Shown piece by piece: positions 13,298 through 14,924 of a stretch of 14,924 bases of DNA. A model generated the notes under the pieces. That model was not told the origin of the DNA. It searched no databases and worked only from the letters and a program-made list of their open reading frames with translations. Every line of letters starts with the position of its first letter. The stretch's first letter is position 1. The position numbers and the translations under genes are program-made. The stretch is from JAKQIM01 sp964633225 (GTDB taxonomy: Bacteria > Chloroflexota > Anaerolineae > Anaerolineales > UBA4823): contig CAZWFQ010000076.1 in the NCBI GenBank assembly GCA_964633225.1, positions 1 to 14,924 of the forward strand, in the 5' to 3' direction.

Positions 13298-14500
13298 CTA
13301 TTCCCGATCTTCCATCATCTGGTCAATCATACCAGAGATCTCTTTCTCTTCCACTTCCCGATCCTCAAAATACTTCTCCATGAACGCAGAGCGGCGCAGG
13401 CGCAGCGCCATCGGCGCCACCTGGCGCACATCCTCAGCGCTCACCTCCAGCCGGTTATCCAACGCCGCATATGCCCGCGCCCCCTCAAATAAGGTGATCT
13501 CAGCCCGCAGCGAATCGATCTTCAGCCGGTGCACCATCGCCAGCCCCAGCCGCGCAACCGCCTCCGGAATCACCACCTGCGGCAGCATATCGCGTGCCGC
13601 TTGCAGCTCAGCCTGGGCCAGCCTTGTCTCAGGCGCATACGCCAACACCACCCGCCTCGGCATGGTCAGGTAAGCCTGCACCCGGCGGTATGCTTCCATG
13701 CGCTCATTCACATCGCTCAACCCGCTCACCACCACCCGCAGCCCAAACCGGTCCATGATCTGCGGGCGCAGCCGCCCCTCTTCCGGATTCATCGATCCAA
13801 TCAAACCAAAGCGTGCCCGGTATCTGGCCGTCAAAGGCCCGCGCCGCACCGTATAAGTTCCCTGCGCCGCCGCATCCAAGATCGCATCCACCACCTCATC
13901 GGCCAGCAGATTCACTTCATCCACATGTAGCAAATTGCGGTCAGCCAACGCCAGGATGCCCCGCTGTAAGCGCACCCGCTCTTGCACCGCCGCGCGCGCA
14001 TCCAGCCCCCCCACCACATCTTCCAGGCGCGCATTCAATGGCAGCTCCACCAACCGCACCTTATCCATCGCCGCCAGGGGCTCGCCCTGCCCATACTTGC
14101 GGGCGCAGTCGGGGCATACCGCATCCAACCCGCCCACCTCAACATCCTCGGGCATACAGCCGTAAAAACACAGGCTGCGCGGCGTCTCTGGCAGCAGGTC
14201 CACCAGGCTGCGGATGGCCGTTGTCTTACCCGTCCCCCGCGGCCCCAACAGCAGCACGCCCCCCACCGCCGGGTTGATGATCGCCAGCAACAGCGCCAGC
14301 TTCATCTCCGTCTGCCCCACCAACGCCAAAAAAGGAAAAGGCAGGCTCTCCGCCAGGCCGCTGTCTTCTTCGCGTTCCAGCTTCCACTGCCCCTTGCCCG
14401 AAACGCGTTCAATTAGCTCTCGCAAAGAGCGCACCGTTGTCACCGGTTCTGCCTGCGATCCAGCCTCTACTTCAGGGATAGGGGATTCGTCGCTCATCAT
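13298..14500 (-). CDS. AAA+ ATPase related to magnesium chelatase subunit I (BchI/ChlI-like)
   Basis: A 400-aa ATPase. After about 50 variable N-terminal residues come FPFLALVGQTEMKLALLL, Walker A GPRGTGKT (86-93), Walker B NLLHVDEVNLL (Asp194, Glu195), the pre-sensor hairpin TYTVRRGPLTARYRARF, sensor 1 IGSMNPEEG, RLRPQIMDRFGLRV, and a C-terminal helical lid containing AEITLFEGARAYAAL. These are the landmarks of the BchI/ChlI branch, whose members form rings that drive metal insertion with a von Willebrand partner. Four cysteines, C111-x3-C115 and C129-x2-C132, make a possible metal-binding insert in the loop after Walker A. No BchD or BchH partner is in view, so a chelatase role is unproven; a MoxR-like chaperone role is the alternative. 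Two adjacent ATGs (14500, 14497) can start it, with no clear ribosome-binding site. Confidence 0.87.
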   Translation of the reverse strand: MMSDESPIPEVEAGSQAEPVTTVRSLRELIERVSGKGQWKLEREEDSGLAESLPFPFLALVGQTEMKLALLLAIINPAVGGVLLLGPRGTGKTTAIRSLVDLLPETPRSLCFYGCMPEDVEVGGLDAVCPDCARKYGQGEPLAAMDKVRLVELPLNARLEDVVGGLDARAAVQERVRLQRGILALADRNLLHVDEVNLLADEVVDAILDAAAQGTYTVRRGPLTARYRARFGLIGSMNPEEGRLRPQIMDRFGLRVVVSGLSDVNERMEAYRRVQAYLTMPRRVVLAYAPETRLAQAELQAARDMLPQVVIPEAVARLGLAMVHRLKIDSLRAEITLFEGARAYAALDNRLEVSAEDVRQVAPMALRLRRSAFMEKYFEDREVEEKEISGMIDQMMEDRE

Positions 14501-14526
14501 TGTCTGTCAGGAAACGGGGTGGGGGT

Positions 14527-14552
14527 CTTCAGCCTCTCGCTGCCGGCTGAAG
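14527..14552. repeat. 8-bp inverted repeat in the intergenic gap
   Basis: CTTCAGCC (14527-14534) and GGCTGAAG (14545-14552) can form a stem with a ten-base loop between the hypothetical protein and the BchI-like ATPase genes. No T run follows on the minus strand, so it is more likely an RNA-processing or attenuation hairpin than a full terminator. Confidence 0.4.
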
Positions 14553-14558
14553 GGTTCA

Positions 14559-14924
14559 TCAATCCAAATCCTTGAGCATGTCGCCAAAGTCCACCGGCGG
14601 CAGCAGCTCAGGATAATCCATCAACACATCCGCCGTGCCAAAGCTCAGCTCCCGCAACATCGGCGCCAGCGGCGCCTGTGCCGGCGTCACCACTTTGATC
14701 GCTTCTGGCCGCGGCACCGTGATATTTGGCCGGATAAAATCATCCGACAGCTTGCGCAAAATGCGCGGCCCATCTGCCAGCCAGCCCACATACTGCCCAT
14801 GCACCGAGTACACATCCCGTCCTGCCGTCACCACCCCAATCCAATCACCCTGCCGGCCGTACAGGTACGGGTAGGCCATAAAGGCTTCCAGATCGCCGCG
14901 TGTCGAATAGATGGGAACATACCG
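14559..14924 (-). CDS. hypothetical protein with beta-flower-like repeats, 5' end outside window
   Basis: The frame is open to the right edge, so this is the last 121 residues of a longer protein; the Met at 14879 is internal. Three short repeats of about 13 residues are visible, with the pattern Tyr-x3-Gly-x3-aromatic or Gly: PIYSTRGDLEAF, YLYGRQGDWIGVV and DVYSVHGQYVGWL. They are followed by DGPRILRKL. This matches proteins I recall being described as having a 4-fold beta-flower fold, found in several Chloroflexota and cyanobacteria with unknown function. The C-terminus is acidic (PPVDFGDMLKDLD). There is no signal peptide in the visible part. It is probably the upstream member of the right-hand operon, 58 bases before the BchI-like ATPase. 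Confidence 0.7.
   Translation of the reverse strand, partial: RYVPIYSTRGDLEAFMAYPYLYGRQGDWIGVVTAGRDVYSVHGQYVGWLADGPRILRKLSDDFIRPNITVPRPEAIKVVTPAQAPLAPMLRELSFGTADVLMDYPELLPPVDFGDMLKDLD

Noticed and set aside
1..14924. tRNA, rRNA, riboswitch, phage or transposase genes
   Set aside because: No cloverleaf, rRNA segment, known riboswitch core, integrase or transposase motif was recognised by eye; a covariance-model search was not possible here.

Overview
The window looks like a fragment of a draft or metagenome-derived genome of a non-model bacterium, most plausibly a member of the Chloroflexota (Anaerolineae-like). This is an inference from overall protein character, high GC with very C-rich plus-strand coding, a DnaQ-DinG fusion helicase, a ROK-regulated xylose ABC system, and two TATAAT boxes placed so close to start codons that leaderless transcripts are likely. 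Two runs of exactly 100 N (3375-3474 and 13157-13256) are assembly placeholders; the true missing lengths are unknown.

Left block (1-2470, minus strand): a ROK-family repressor of XylR type is followed by a XylF-like xylose-binding lipoprotein that runs off the left edge. The repressor has a near-ideal promoter (TTGACA-17 bp-TAAAAT) and, one base downstream of the -10, a perfect 11-bp inverted repeat matching the Bacillus-type xylO operator. This gives a self-contained xylose-responsive circuit. Between it and the next block lies a long hairpin flanked by a 6-bp direct repeat, which may be a small non-autonomous inserted element.

Middle block (2686-10271, plus strand): an ABC exporter ATPase (interrupted by a gap) overlaps its ABC-2-type permease by ATGA, and a stand-alone NIF3/CutA-like small protein follows. 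Next comes a beta-class DNA methyltransferase fused to an Mrr-like PD-(D/E)XK nuclease domain. It is preceded by a possible leaderless 12-codon leader cistron that overlaps its start by ATGA. Its central, target-recognition part is sharply AT-rich (about 43% GC against about 70% next to it), a sign of specificity-domain exchange. A 931-aa DnaQ-DinG exonuclease-helicase follows with its own probable leaderless promoter. A strong hairpin with a T-tract ends the block.

Right block (10316-14924, minus strand, transcribed towards the same terminator): from upstream to downstream, the end of a beta-flower-type hypothetical protein, a BchI/ChlI-like AAA+ ATPase with extra cysteine pairs, a gap-interrupted small gene, a uroporphyrinogen-decarboxylase-family protein, an RsmD-type methyltransferase with an altered catalytic motif, and a cytoplasmic histidine kinase with an N-terminal cyclic-nucleotide-binding domain. 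The short spacings suggest one operon.

The strongest candidates for something undescribed are the methyltransferase-nuclease fusion with its leader cistron and swapped specificity block, and the cyclic-nucleotide-binding histidine kinase. No complete new multi-gene system is proven by this sequence alone.
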